Counted from the first letter of the stretch, positions 18,228 to 27,314 are shown. The stretch: DNA of 64,000 nucleotides from UBA4951 sp963652335 (GCA_963652335.1 CAVJSS010000001.1:128117-192116), one strand, 5' to 3'. Notes: a model not told the origin generated them from the sequence alone. Made by a program: numbers and translations.

Positions 18228-19051
18228 CTTTTGAAGAGAGGATTGGTTCGATGTTTGAATGGGGAGATATCGACGCCCCTCTCTATTCTTCTTTGCTGGT
18301 CATCATCATCTTGATAATCATCTGCCTTATTGTTTTTTTCCGTTTCAAGAAAGCCTTAAAAAAGGAAGAATGGAAGAAACCGCCAAGGGGCGTGGTGCTT
18401 TTCGGCGAATGGTATTATGATTTTTGCTCCGATTTCGTAAAAAAGAACATGGGTGAGCCTTTCGAGGGCTTCACCGTCTATTTCATGTACCTTTTCGCTT
18501 ATTTGCTTCTTTCCTTCATTTGGGGTCTTACCGGCCTTCCTTCCATCATCGATTGGATAGCCGCTCCTTTGTGTTTGTCGCTTACGATGTTCATCGTCAT
18601 TCAAGTGACTGCCATAAAATACACGAAATTTCGCTATTTCCATCGCTTTATTGAGCCGTTTGCTTTCTTTGCGCCCATCAATCTCGTCACCTATTGGTCC
18701 CCGATTATTTCCACGACCATGCGTATGTTTGGAAACGCCTTGTCAGGATCGATAATCCTTGGGCTGATCCAATGGGCTTTATCCAGCGCTTCAGGAAAAA
18801 TCTTCGGGGCTTTGACATCGGCCGCTCAGGCAAGTTATATCCCTTATTGGGACGTCAATCATGGGACCGTTTGGACTCAAATCTTTTTGGCTCCTATTCC
18901 AATAGGCGTCTTGAATCTTTATTTCACCTTATTCACCTCTGTCATTCAGACTTTGGTGTTTGCCATGCTAAATGCCTTATGGATTTCGGCTGAGAGGCCG
19001 GAAGACTATCTCCCAAAGGCTAAGAAAGCCAAAAAAGCAAAGGCAATATAA
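18224..19051 (+). CDS. atpB: F1Fo ATP synthase subunit a
   Basis: A 275-residue integral membrane stator subunit forming the ion half-channels. The essential arginine is in 'TTMRMFGNALSG' (the LRLFGN motif of other species), and a C-terminal helix 'IQTLVFAMLNALWIS' matches the usual 'I..Q..VF..L...Y' end. ATG 18224 overlaps the atpI stop; a longer frame from 18056 lies inside atpI and is a shadow. The C-terminus is a Lys/Ala-rich tail. The c subunit that follows predicts sodium as coupling ion. Confidence 0.95.
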   Translation: MTFEERIGSMFEWGDIDAPLYSSLLVIIILIIICLIVFFRFKKALKKEEWKKPPRGVVLFGEWYYDFCSDFVKKNMGEPFEGFTVYFMYLFAYLLLSFIWGLTGLPSIIDWIAAPLCLSLTMFIVIQVTAIKYTKFRYFHRFIEPFAFFAPINLVTYWSPIISTTMRMFGNALSGSIILGLIQWALSSASGKIFGALTSAAQASYIPYWDVNHGTVWTQIFLAPIPIGVLNLYFTLFTSVIQTLVFAMLNALWISAERPEDYLPKAKKAKKAKAI

Positions 19052-19078
19052 GGGCTTACGCTATAAGGAGGATTCATT

Positions 19079-19321
19079 ATGAATATCGGATTGATCGCCA
19101 TAGGGGCGGCCATCGCAGTCGGCTTAGGAAGCTTATCCGCCATCGGCGAAGGCTTGATTATATCTCATGCCATCGATGCCATGAGCCGCAACCCGGAAAT
19201 GCAATCGAAGATTCAAAGCACGATGATCATCGGCGTTGCTTTGGATGAATCGACGGCTATTTATGCTTTGGTCGTCGCGATTTTGATCATTTTCATTTTG
19301 GGCGGCAAAGTGACTGCGTAA
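19079..19321 (+). CDS. atpE: F1Fo ATP synthase subunit c with Na+-type, two-carboxylate ion site
   Basis: An 80-residue hairpin of two membrane helices joined by the polar loop R37-N-P-E40. The carboxylate that carries the ion is E57, in E57-S58-T59-x-x-Y62. That ES-T-x-x-Y arrangement is the sodium signature of Ilyobacter-type rings; proton rings usually have EA or DA there. In helix 1 the motif G-E24-G places a second glutamate where Ilyobacter has glutamine, the pattern described for the Fusobacterium two-carboxylate ring. A clear GGAGG precedes the ATG. It lies 27 bases after atpB. Confidence 0.95.
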   Translation: MNIGLIAIGAAIAVGLGSLSAIGEGLIISHAIDAMSRNPEMQSKIQSTMIIGVALDESTAIYALVVAILIIFILGGKVTA

Positions 19322-19360
19322 TTCCGCGTTGCTTTATTATTTCGTTTTATGGAGCGAACC

Positions 19361-19927
19361 ATGCTTGACTTAACGCTCGCATTGCTTGAAGAAAGCACAT
19401 CTTCCCCTCCGTTTACCGGAGAAGATTTCCTTAGGAAATTGTTTCCTAATTTTTGGAGCTTCCTCATCAATTTCTTGGCTTTGGGAGTCCTTTTCCTTTG
19501 CGTGTTCTTTTTGGCATATAAGCCTATAAAGAAATTCGTTCAGAAAAGGAAGGAATACATCGCTGACAATTTAAAGGATAGCGAGGAATCCAAAGCCAAA
19601 TACGAAGGACTTTTAAAAGATTCCGATTCGGTGGTGATTGACGCCAAAAAGCGCGCCGATCAGATCGTTAAGGAGGCCCAAGCTGACGCAAATGCCGAGG
19701 CCTTGCGGATCAGAGAAAACGCCAACGACGAAGCGAGCCGTCGTTTGAAAGCGGCGGATGAAGAAATCAAGCAAGCTAGAAAAAAGGCCCAAAAAGACAT
19801 AAGGGACGAAATAGTGAATGTGGCCATGGATGCTTCAAAAGCCGTATTAGGCCGAGAGGTTAACGAAGAAGACGATCATCGATTGGTCAAAGATTTCATC
19901 GATGATCTTAAGGAAGGGAAACGATGA
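19361..19927 (+). CDS. atpF: F1Fo ATP synthase subunit b
   Basis: A 188-residue peripheral stalk subunit: one N-terminal membrane helix (about residues 27-52, 'SFLINFLALGVLFLCVFFLAY'-like), then a long charged coiled coil rich in Ala, Lys and Glu. It links subunit a to F1. The second ATG (19361) is preferred because GGAG lies six bases upstream; the ATG at 19349 overlaps that site and has none of its own. The stop overlaps the atpH start. Confidence 0.93.
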   Translation: MLDLTLALLEESTSSPPFTGEDFLRKLFPNFWSFLINFLALGVLFLCVFFLAYKPIKKFVQKRKEYIADNLKDSEESKAKYEGLLKDSDSVVIDAKKRADQIVKEAQADANAEALRIRENANDEASRRLKAADEEIKQARKKAQKDIRDEIVNVAMDASKAVLGREVNEEDDHRLVKDFIDDLKEGKR

Positions 19928-20469
19928 TGGCAAGGTTCGAGACAGAAGATCATCGTTTGGCCTTGGCTTTGATAGAATTAGCCAAAGAAGACAAGAAAAT
20001 CGATGAATACATGATTGCTCTCAAAGGCATCCAAAACGATTTCGTTAAAGAGCCGAAGCTCCTTCAAATATTTTCAAGTTATATGATACCTATCGAAGAA
20101 TCTTATAAGCTGGTCGATAAGCTTTATTTCAGTGAGGAACTGAAGCATTTGTCGTCTTTCCTCAAGATACTTATCAAAAAAAGATACATACGCCGATTTG
20201 ACGCCGTATTGAACGAATATGTCTTTGAGGCAAATAAACTTTTAGGTGTCGAAGAGGGCATTGTTTATTCGGCCAGGCTTTTAAACGATACGGAAATCGA
20301 TCAATTGGAAAAGATGTTTGAAGAGGAGCTCAAAAAGAAAGTTCATTTGCTTAATAGGACCGAACCAAGCCTAATTGCCGGAATAAGGGTGTTCATAGGC
20401 GGAAAGGCCTACGATGGTTCCTTGATAACCAAACTGGAAAACCTAAAGAAAGAATTGCTGAAAGCGTAG
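19924..20469 (+). CDS. atpH: F1Fo ATP synthase subunit delta
   Basis: A 181-residue stalk subunit that caps the F1 alpha-beta hexamer and binds subunit b. The N-terminal helical domain is followed by the C-terminal 'EPSLIAGIRVFIGGKAYDGSL' block, which corresponds to the conserved 'GGxxxxxGxxxxDxSxxxxL' end of OSCP/delta. The start is ATGATG overlapping the atpF stop, so either ATG may be used. It is separated from atpA by 15 bases. Confidence 0.93.
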   Translation: MMARFETEDHRLALALIELAKEDKKIDEYMIALKGIQNDFVKEPKLLQIFSSYMIPIEESYKLVDKLYFSEELKHLSSFLKILIKKRYIRRFDAVLNEYVFEANKLLGVEEGIVYSARLLNDTEIDQLEKMFEEELKKKVHLLNRTEPSLIAGIRVFIGGKAYDGSLITKLENLKKELLKA

Positions 20470-20484
20470 CGGAGGTAGCGTTTT

Positions 20485-21990
20485 ATGAAAATGGAAACCA
20501 AAGACATAACGGCTTTGATAAAGGAACAAATCAAATTCTTTGAAGGACAGGTCGAAAGCGATGATGTCGGTTCCGTTATAAGCGTGGGCGATGGTATTGC
20601 TTTGATATATGGGCTTCGCGAAGCTATGCTTGGCGAATTGCTGCTTTTCCCAAATGGGATAAGTGGGATGGTCATGAATCTTAACGTGGATGATGTCGGA
20701 GCGGTTTTATTAGGCCCGGATACCCTTGTCAAAGAAGGCGATATAGTCAAACGTTCTCATAAAATCATGGAAGTTCCTGTCGGAAATGGGCTTTTGGGAA
20801 GGGTAGTAAACCCACTCGGGAAGGCAATCGACGAAGGTGGCCCAATAGAATTCGACAAGACTAGGCCTGTGGAAAGAATCGCGCCTGGGGTCATGTCGCG
20901 CAAGAGCGTGGATACGCCGTTAGAGACCGGAATAAAGGCCATCGATTCCATGATTCCTATCGGTCGTGGGCAACGCGAGCTTATCATCGGCGACCGTCAA
21001 ACTGGCAAAACCTCAATTGCCATCGATACCATAATCAATCAGAAAGGCAAAGATGTCTATTGCGTTTATGTGGCCATCGGACAAAAAAATTCGACGGTAG
21101 CTTCGATCGTCAGCAAGCTCAAAGATGCAGGATGCATGAATTATGTCACGGTCGTTAATTCCAGCGCATCCGAACCGGCTCCGTTACAGTATTTAGCGCC
21201 GTTTTCGGGAATCGCCATCGCCGAAGAATGGATGGAACAAGGCAAAGACGTTTTGGTCGTTTTCGACGATTTATCGAAACACGCGGTTGCTTATCGTACA
21301 TTGTCTTTGCTTTTAAGAAGGGCTCCAGGACGCGAAGCTTATCCAGGCGATATCTTCTATCTTCACAGCCGTCTATTGGAAAGAGCGTGCAAACTCAATG
21401 AAGAGAACGGAGGCGGATCGATAACCGCATTGCCTATCATCGAGACGCAAGCCGGCGATATATCTGCTTATATCCCAACGAATGTCATATCGATCACGGA
21501 TGGTCAGATTTTCTTGGTGGCTGATTATTTCGCTGCCGGTCAACGTCCCGCCATCGATTCGGGATTCTCGGTTAGCCGCGTTGGATCGGCCGCTCAATTC
21601 AAATGCATGAAGCAAGTCTCTTCTTCGCTGAAAATCGAGCTAGCCAACTATAGGGAAAATCTGGCCTTCTCCCAATTCGGATCTGATTTGGACAATGAAA
21701 CGAAAAGGATATTGACCCATGGCTCAGCTGCGATGGAAGCCTTAAAACAAGTAAATTACGCTCCCTTGACCTTAGCTGAGGAAACCTTGACATTGTTCGC
21801 CATCAAATATCGTTATCTAGATGATATCGAATTAGAGAAAATAAGCGACTTCCTGAAAGATATGCTTTCCTATATTCATGGACATCACTTAGATATATGG
21901 AACGAAATAGAAAAAAAGAAATCATTTGACGATCAGCTTATTTCCTTAACGAAATATGCCATAGAGGAATTCAAGGGAACAAGAGGATAA
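20485..21990 (+). CDS. atpA: F1Fo ATP synthase subunit alpha
   Basis: A 501-residue non-catalytic nucleotide-binding subunit of F1. The P-loop G169-D-R-Q-T-G-K-T and the 'PGREAYPGDIFYLHSRLLERA' signature are intact, and the length matches the family. GGAGG lies upstream of the ATG. Only one base separates it from atpG. Confidence 0.98.
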   Translation: MKMETKDITALIKEQIKFFEGQVESDDVGSVISVGDGIALIYGLREAMLGELLLFPNGISGMVMNLNVDDVGAVLLGPDTLVKEGDIVKRSHKIMEVPVGNGLLGRVVNPLGKAIDEGGPIEFDKTRPVERIAPGVMSRKSVDTPLETGIKAIDSMIPIGRGQRELIIGDRQTGKTSIAIDTIINQKGKDVYCVYVAIGQKNSTVASIVSKLKDAGCMNYVTVVNSSASEPAPLQYLAPFSGIAIAEEWMEQGKDVLVVFDDLSKHAVAYRTLSLLLRRAPGREAYPGDIFYLHSRLLERACKLNEENGGGSITALPIIETQAGDISAYIPTNVISITDGQIFLVADYFAAGQRPAIDSGFSVSRVGSAAQFKCMKQVSSSLKIELANYRENLAFSQFGSDLDNETKRILTHGSAAMEALKQVNYAPLTLAEETLTLFAIKYRYLDDIELEKISDFLKDMLSYIHGHHLDIWNEIEKKKSFDDQLISLTKYAIEEFKGTRG

Positions 21991-21991
21991 T

Positions 21992-22846
21992 ATGGCTGCG
22001 GAATTAAGCAAAACCAAACGTCGCATAGCCTCGATCGAGGCAACCGAAAAAACGACGAAAGCGATGGGGTTGATCGCGATGGTCAAGCTCAGAAGGCTTT
22101 TCTCGTCTTTTGAAAATTCCAATTTATATTCAGAGGAATTCGAAGACACGATGTCCCATTTGCTTTTTTATGACAAAAAGCCATATTCGAAGTATTCTTC
22201 CTCAAACGAAAAGGCCAAAAGCGATTTATATCTGGTTGTAACCTCTGATTTGGGGCTTTGCGGAGCGTACAATTCTTCGATTTGCAAATTCATCGAACCG
22301 ATTATCCAAGAAGATGACGTTTTGGGTGTTTTCGGAAAAAAAGGAACAAATCATTTCGAAGCGATTTCTTTGAGAAATCTCGATTTGTCTTACGCCGGTT
22401 TCGATATATTGGATGATTTAAGCCTTGATTCATTGGCTAAGAGATTGAAAGATGAATTCGATACAGCCAAATTCAGGTCGATAAAGATCATCTATACCCA
22501 TTATATAAATTCGTTAAGGTCCGAGCCTAAACAATTCACCTTGCTGCCGATCGAGAAAAACATAAAGGAATGGGAAAACGAGAAAACCATCGTTCCGGAA
22601 TTTGACGGCAAGACCAAGGAAATAATCGATTCTATCTTGCTATTATATCTAAAAAGCCAAATCCAGGCGAAATTCATCGAATCCGCTTTATCGGAACAAT
22701 CAAACCGAAGGAATGCGATGGATAACGCAAACGATAACGCAGACGAATTGCTTGAAAAGCTAAGAATCGAATATAACAAAGCCAGGCAAAGCGCCATAAC
22801 CCAAGAAATAACCGAGGTGGTTGGCGGTGCCTCGGCGAATGAATAG
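21992..22846 (+). CDS. atpG: F1Fo ATP synthase subunit gamma
   Basis: The 284-residue rotor shaft. N- and C-terminal coiled-coil helices are clear ('KRRIASIEATEKTTKAMGLI' at the start; 'RRNAMDNANDNADELL' near the end, matching the conserved 'R..AM..A..NA' signature). The central Rossmann-like part contains 'VVTSDLGLCGAYN'. The stop lies 11 bases before the atpD start. Confidence 0.96.
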   Translation: MAAELSKTKRRIASIEATEKTTKAMGLIAMVKLRRLFSSFENSNLYSEEFEDTMSHLLFYDKKPYSKYSSSNEKAKSDLYLVVTSDLGLCGAYNSSICKFIEPIIQEDDVLGVFGKKGTNHFEAISLRNLDLSYAGFDILDDLSLDSLAKRLKDEFDTAKFRSIKIIYTHYINSLRSEPKQFTLLPIEKNIKEWENEKTIVPEFDGKTKEIIDSILLLYLKSQIQAKFIESALSEQSNRRNAMDNANDNADELLEKLRIEYNKARQSAITQEITEVVGGASANE

Positions 22847-22856
22847 GAGGAACAAC

Positions 22857-24275
22857 ATGGAAAACGAAAAAGAATTGTGCGGCGAAGTAATACAAGCCGT
22901 CGGACCAGTCATAGATGTCCGCTTCCAAGATAAACATTTGCCAGCCTTATTGACTGCGCTTAACGTGATTTTCCCAAACAGAGAAGAACCGCTGGTGGTC
23001 GAAGTGATGCAGCATATCGGCGACGATGTCGTAAGAACCGTCGCAATGGGAGCCACTGATGGAGTCGAACGCGGTTTTAAGGTTTTGGATACCTGTGGTC
23101 CTATCACTGTTCCAGTTGGTGAAGCCACATTAGGCAGGATGTTCAACGTTTTAGGCAATCCGATCGATGGATTGGACGAAAAAGAGGTCAAAGAATCGCC
23201 AAGGCTTCCAATCCATAGGGAAGCTCCAAGCTTCAGCGAACAGCAAGTTTCAACTGAGATTTTAGAAACTGGAATCAAAGTCATCGATCTTTTGTGTCCA
23301 TACGTAAAAGGCGGAAAGGTCGGTCTTTTCGGTGGCGCTGGCGTTGGCAAAACGGTTCTTATCCAAGAACTTATATTCAACATTGCCTCCGAGCATAATG
23401 GGATATCCGTTTTCGGCGGGGTCGGAGAACGTTCAAGAGAAGGGAATGACCTTTATTACGAAATGAAGGAGTCTGGCGTATTGAAAAACACCGCCCTCTG
23501 CTTCGGACAAATGAACGAACCTCCAGGAGCCCGTATGAGAGTTGGGCTAAGCGCTTTGACCATGGCGGAATATTTCCGTGACCAAAAACATAAAGACGTC
23601 CTTTTGTTTATCGACAATATCTTCCGCTTCACTCAAGCAGGATCGGAAGTATCCGCTCTTTTGGGACGTATGCCTTCGGCAGTAGGCTATCAGCCGACTT
23701 TAGCGACTGAAATGGGACAGCTTCAGGAAAGAATCACTTCTACCAAATCCGGTTCCATAACTTCCGTTCAAGCGGTTTATGTCCCTGCCGACGATTTGAC
23801 CGATCCAGCGCCTGCGACGACCTTTGCCCACCTGGATGCCAAAACTTTGTTGGATAGAAACACCGCCGCATTAGGAATCTATCCAGCAGTTGACCCCCTT
23901 GATTCGACTTCCAATGCCCTTAATCCTTCCATAATCGGAGAAGAACATTACCAAGTGGCGAGAGGAGTTCAAAAACTTTTGCAGCGATACAAAGAGCTTC
24001 AAGATATCATCGCTATTCTGGGCTTAGACGAATTATCAGATGAAGACAAAGCGGTGGTGGCGAGAGCTCGTAGAGTTCGCAACTTCCTTTCTCAGCCGTT
24101 TCATGTCGCAGAGGCTTTCTCTGGCATTTCTGGTACCTATGTTTCTTTAAAAGAAACCGTCCGTTCTTTCAAAGAATTGTTGTCTGGAAAATATGACTCC
24201 TTGCCTGAAAATGCCTTCTTATATTGCGGAACGATCGAAGATGCGGTTAAAAAGGCAGAGGACATTTCCAAATGA
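22857..24275 (+). CDS. atpD: F1Fo ATP synthase subunit beta
   Basis: A 472-residue catalytic subunit. Walker A G159-G-A-G-V-G-K-T, 'GVGERSREGNDLYYEM' with the catalytic glutamate, and 'LLFIDNIFRFTQAGSEVSALLGRMPS' are all intact. The ATG at 22857 follows AGGAGG with ideal spacing; the longer frame from 22821 lies within atpG. The stop overlaps the atpC ATG. Confidence 0.98.
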   Translation: MENEKELCGEVIQAVGPVIDVRFQDKHLPALLTALNVIFPNREEPLVVEVMQHIGDDVVRTVAMGATDGVERGFKVLDTCGPITVPVGEATLGRMFNVLGNPIDGLDEKEVKESPRLPIHREAPSFSEQQVSTEILETGIKVIDLLCPYVKGGKVGLFGGAGVGKTVLIQELIFNIASEHNGISVFGGVGERSREGNDLYYEMKESGVLKNTALCFGQMNEPPGARMRVGLSALTMAEYFRDQKHKDVLLFIDNIFRFTQAGSEVSALLGRMPSAVGYQPTLATEMGQLQERITSTKSGSITSVQAVYVPADDLTDPAPATTFAHLDAKTLLDRNTAALGIYPAVDPLDSTSNALNPSIIGEEHYQVARGVQKLLQRYKELQDIIAILGLDELSDEDKAVVARARRVRNFLSQPFHVAEAFSGISGTYVSLKETVRSFKELLSGKYDSLPENAFLYCGTIEDAVKKAEDISK

Positions 24276-24586
24276 ACTGCCTTCATTGTCGAATAATCAC
24301 TCCTAAAGGCTGCGTTTTTGAAAAAGATGCGGCTTATATAAGCGTTCCATCGATCAAAGGCACTTTAGGAATATTGCCAAATCGTCTGCCTCTTATTGCC
24401 GCTCTTAACCCAAGTGGTGGAATTTTGAAGGTAACAGCATTGGAAAATGATGAGGGAGTCGAATATTTTTTCGTTATAAAAGGCGGAACTTTAACACATA
24501 AAAAGAACGGGACGATTATTTTGGCCGATTCATTGATCGCAGTCGAAAGCAGTGAAGAAGGTTTGGAACTAATAGCTAAGAAATAG
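24272..24586 (+). CDS. atpC: F1Fo ATP synthase subunit epsilon, lacking the C-terminal helical domain
   Basis: A 104-residue protein that corresponds only to the N-terminal beta-sandwich of epsilon ('SIKGTLGILPNRLPLIAAL' is the conserved 'GxxGILPxHxPL' strand region). Most epsilon subunits have 130-140 residues, the last 45-50 forming two helices that bind ATP and inhibit hydrolysis. Here the chain ends after 'ADSLIAVESSEEGLELIAKK', so those helices are missing. There is no sign of a frameshift: the stop is followed by the converging lipoprotein gene, whose 3' end overlaps by 11 bases. It should still couple the rotor but not self-inhibit. Confidence 0.92.
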   Translation: MNCLHCRIITPKGCVFEKDAAYISVPSIKGTLGILPNRLPLIAALNPSGGILKVTALENDEGVEYFFVIKGGTLTHKKNGTIILADSLIAVESSEEGLELIAKK

Positions 24587-25343
24587 CAAATTCGTATGTT
24601 TGTAGGTTAAATTTGCTTAAAGCTTCAGATTTTTCATTCGGGGTCAAACATCCGTAATCCAAAACGTATGTTTCTCTGTCATATGAGGATTTGAATTCTT
24701 TCGAATAAAGGATTTGGGAAGATGCGTCGCTAGAATCATATAAGCAAAGGCGGACGGATTGGTTGGAATTCAACGCCAGTTCAAACGTAGCCATGTCTGA
24801 AAATCTATAGAAAGAAGTTTGCTTTGTTTCATAATTCATGAAACTGGCGAATTTATCGCTTGAGGAAGCATCGTTATAAATATCCAGCATTTTGGCTGAT
24901 GATTCATAAAGACGATACAAGCGCGGGGTGGCTCCGTCTATTCCGCCATTTTTTATGTCGGTTCCGTATTTGCTTTTGAATTCCAACAGATTCTCGTCAT
25001 AGAAATCCTTCCCGTCGAGATCATCTTCGGAATAATAAAAAACGTGGACGTACTTTTTCGTTTTCTTCATCGCACCTATGAAACTAGGTTCGAAGTTTCT
25101 GCACCAATAGCAAGATTCCCTTGCGAACAATACATATGTCGGAATCCCTGCCTCTGCTTCGCCAATCAACGATGCTGCGGTCCTTGATGTTTTTATATTT
25201 TCATATCCATTGATGGAAGATGAAGAAAAAGCAAACGAACCTGAGCATTCGATCAAGGCGGCGTCAGAGTCCGCTCTCTCACAAGATGTAAGGGCTACCA
25301 TTGAAACGACAAGAAAAAGGGCCAAACGTTTTTTCATCACCAT
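24576..25343 (-). CDS. Lipoprotein with thioredoxin-like fold
   Basis: A 255-residue exported lipoprotein. A basic start and hydrophobic core end in the lipobox 'A-L-T-S-C21'. A CxxC pair, C78-Y-W-C81, follows 'PTYVLFARES', which fits the active site of a thioredoxin-like fold; the rest is poorly conserved. It may act as a surface thiol oxidoreductase or be a remnant without enzymatic activity. The start is uncertain: ATG 25343 and ATG 25337 are both possible, no ribosome site is visible, and a TATACT box lies right next to the start. Its end overlaps atpC on the other strand. Confidence 0.75.
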   Translation of the reverse strand: MVMKKRLALFLVVSMVALTSCERADSDAALIECSGSFAFSSSSINGYENIKTSRTAASLIGEAEAGIPTYVLFARESCYWCRNFEPSFIGAMKKTKKYVHVFYYSEDDLDGKDFYDENLLEFKSKYGTDIKNGGIDGATPRLYRLYESSAKMLDIYNDASSSDKFASFMNYETKQTSFYRFSDMATFELALNSNQSVRLCLYDSSDASSQILYSKEFKSSYDRETYVLDYGCLTPNEKSEALSKFNLQTYEFAIS

Positions 25344-25398
25344 AGTATAGACTACACAAATGGATTTTTTCCGCTAAACTTTATGCGAGGAAAATTTC

Positions 25399-25929
25399 AT
25401 GAATATTTTTGACACAATACCTGAAAGCAAAATCACCCCAGATTCTTTCTATGCTTGCATCGAAATCCCAAAAGGAAGCAAATGCAAATACGAAGTCGAT
25501 CATGAATCTGGACTATTGCTTTTGGACCGTATTTTACATACGGCAACCCACTATCCGCACAACTATGGTTTTATTCCAAACACCTTATCGGATGATGGCG
25601 ACCCTCTTGACGTTTTGGTAATCTGCTCCGAACCAATGGTGCCGCTTTCCATCACGGTCGCTTACCCAATCGGCATTTTGGAAATGATCGACGGCGGAAA
25701 GCTGGACGAAAAGATAATTGCGGTGTGCGCACATGATGCCAATTATAACGAAGTGAAAGATATTTCGGATTTGGCCGCTCACGTTTCTGAAGAAATCAAA
25801 CATTTTTTCTCCGTATACAAGCAACTCGAACACGGTAAAGAAACGGTGGTTAAGGAAATTGAAGGAGCAGATGCCGCCAAAAAGGCTATAGCCAGAGCCA
25901 TCGAGGCTTACAAAAATTCCAAAAACTAA
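25399..25929 (+). CDS. ppa: Inorganic pyrophosphatase (family I)
   Basis: A 176-residue cytoplasmic enzyme that hydrolyses pyrophosphate and so drives biosynthetic reactions. 'KYEVDHESGLLLLDR' (substrate lysine and Glu), 'YPHNYGFIPNT' and the signature 'DGDPLDVLV' with the three metal-binding aspartates are all present. Length is typical. Its stop overlaps the end of the convergent NFACT gene by four bases, so the two transcripts overlap. Confidence 0.97.
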   Translation: MNIFDTIPESKITPDSFYACIEIPKGSKCKYEVDHESGLLLLDRILHTATHYPHNYGFIPNTLSDDGDPLDVLVICSEPMVPLSITVAYPIGILEMIDGGKLDEKIIAVCAHDANYNEVKDISDLAAHVSEEIKHFFSVYKQLEHGKETVVKEIEGADAAKKAIARAIEAYKNSKN

Positions 25930-27314
25930 AGTTTGGTGGCGGAATCGACCAATTGTTTAGCCAAAGCGGAGACTGAGGAAATCCGTTTTATCCGATAATC
26001 CTTAAGAATGACCTGGCCAAGGCTGTTTCCTTGCCTAACGTCTCCCCTATTGGCGATTTGGACGACTCCATCTTCTCTAGAAGAGAGATAGACGATCATT
26101 TCGGAAGCCAAAGATATTTCTTCTTCCGAAGGGTTGTCTTTTTGTATTAGCAAATGCGAGCCATGCTCTCCTTCTATATGAAGCCAAACGTGATTTTTCG
26201 AACGTGACAAAAAGAAAGTGAGGTACCGATTTTGGATTCCGTTTTTCCCAAACATATAAGTTGTGCCGTCATGGACTACCTTATACGGCAGCTCTTTAGA
26301 AGAAAGAGCGTTGACATTCCTGGCTTTCTTTTTTTGTTTGTCGTCTTTGACCCATTGTGCCAATTTGGCGTCGTCTCCGTTTGAAAACAAATAGAGAGTA
26401 GATTCTAATTGATCGATTTCTTTTCTTGCCCTTTCCAAATTGGCTTTCGCATTGTTTATCGTAGCTTTGGCCTTTTTCTCGGACTTGAAATATTTTTGGG
26501 CATTTTCGCTTAAAGACAAAGACGTGTCCAGTTCAACGACGGTGCCTTCGTATTCTATTTGGGCTATACCAGGTTTAATTTCGTTCCAGCATGTATATAT
26601 TGCTTCAGCTTTTTTGGAATCGGAGAGATGGGACTCAGCCCTTTTGATATCGCTTAAAATGGCTTTTTCTTTCTTCTTGGCTGAAACAAGCCTTCTCTTC
26701 AGTGATTTTATGTGGTCTCCGAACTTCTCCTTTTTTCTAGAAGCGAAAAGGCTTTCCTCTAAGAATTCCGCATATTGCTCATATTCATCAAAGGTGAGGG
26801 ATGTATTTGTATCTTCTCCGCTTGGTTTTAAAGGAAATTCGTAGGTCAGATTAGCCATCAAGGGGCGTTTGGTGGTCAGGGACATTTCCCGATAGACATC
26901 AATTATCTTGTTTGATGAATCGCAAAGTATCATGTTCGGGTGATGTGGTATCAACTCGATATATAAATGCCTTGATTCCTCTTTGAACACCTTGTTTATT
27001 ATTTCCAAATCAAAACGGATTATCATGTCGGAATTGACCGCTTTTACGTTTTGGACAAAAGCATTGTTCAATTCCCGGCGCAGTTTCGAAAGGAACCGCG
27101 TTTCGGATTGAGAAGGCTGGTGTTTCAATCCGGAAATGTATATTCTTGGAAATTGCTGATCCAATACAATCCCCAATGTTTTGTTTTTTTCGCCAGAAAT
27201 CTTAAAGAAAGCGGAAAATTCCGTAATGAAATCGGGATGCGATATGTAGTGCCCTTTTAATATTTCGTTTAGCCGCTCTGCGTAATATTCCAAAAACTTC
27301 GGATTGATTTTCAT
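25926..27314 (-). CDS. Short NFACT (RqcH/Rqc2/FbpA-like) protein with altered DR motif
   Basis: A 462-residue member of the NFACT family, whose RqcH branch elongates stalled nascent chains with alanine on 50S subunits. NFACT-N covers about 1-160, a coiled coil about 195-330, and NFACT-R about 345-430 ('KNHVWLHIEGEHGSHLLIQ' is its signature). Two things are odd. RqcH proteins are about 570 residues; the helix-hairpin-helix part between NFACT-N and the coiled coil seems missing. The Asp-Arg pair of RqcH (D97-R98 in Bacillus subtilis), needed for tRNA recruitment, reads D96-M97 here. It may therefore have lost tailing activity or be a different subfamily. Confidence 0.85.
   Translation of the reverse strand: MKINPKFLEYYAERLNEILKGHYISHPDFITEFSAFFKISGEKNKTLGIVLDQQFPRIYISGLKHQPSQSETRFLSKLRRELNNAFVQNVKAVNSDMIIRFDLEIINKVFKEESRHLYIELIPHHPNMILCDSSNKIIDVYREMSLTTKRPLMANLTYEFPLKPSGEDTNTSLTFDEYEQYAEFLEESLFASRKKEKFGDHIKSLKRRLVSAKKKEKAILSDIKRAESHLSDSKKAEAIYTCWNEIKPGIAQIEYEGTVVELDTSLSLSENAQKYFKSEKKAKATINNAKANLERARKEIDQLESTLYLFSNGDDAKLAQWVKDDKQKKKARNVNALSSKELPYKVVHDGTTYMFGKNGIQNRYLTFFLSRSKNHVWLHIEGEHGSHLLIQKDNPSEEEISLASEMIVYLSSREDGVVQIANRGDVRQGNSLGQVILKDYRIKRISSVSALAKQLVDSATKL

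Noticed and set aside
22760..23383. 207-codon minus-strand frame opposite atpG/atpD
   Set aside because: Ser/Thr/Pro-rich antisense of conserved ATP synthase genes; no ribosome site.
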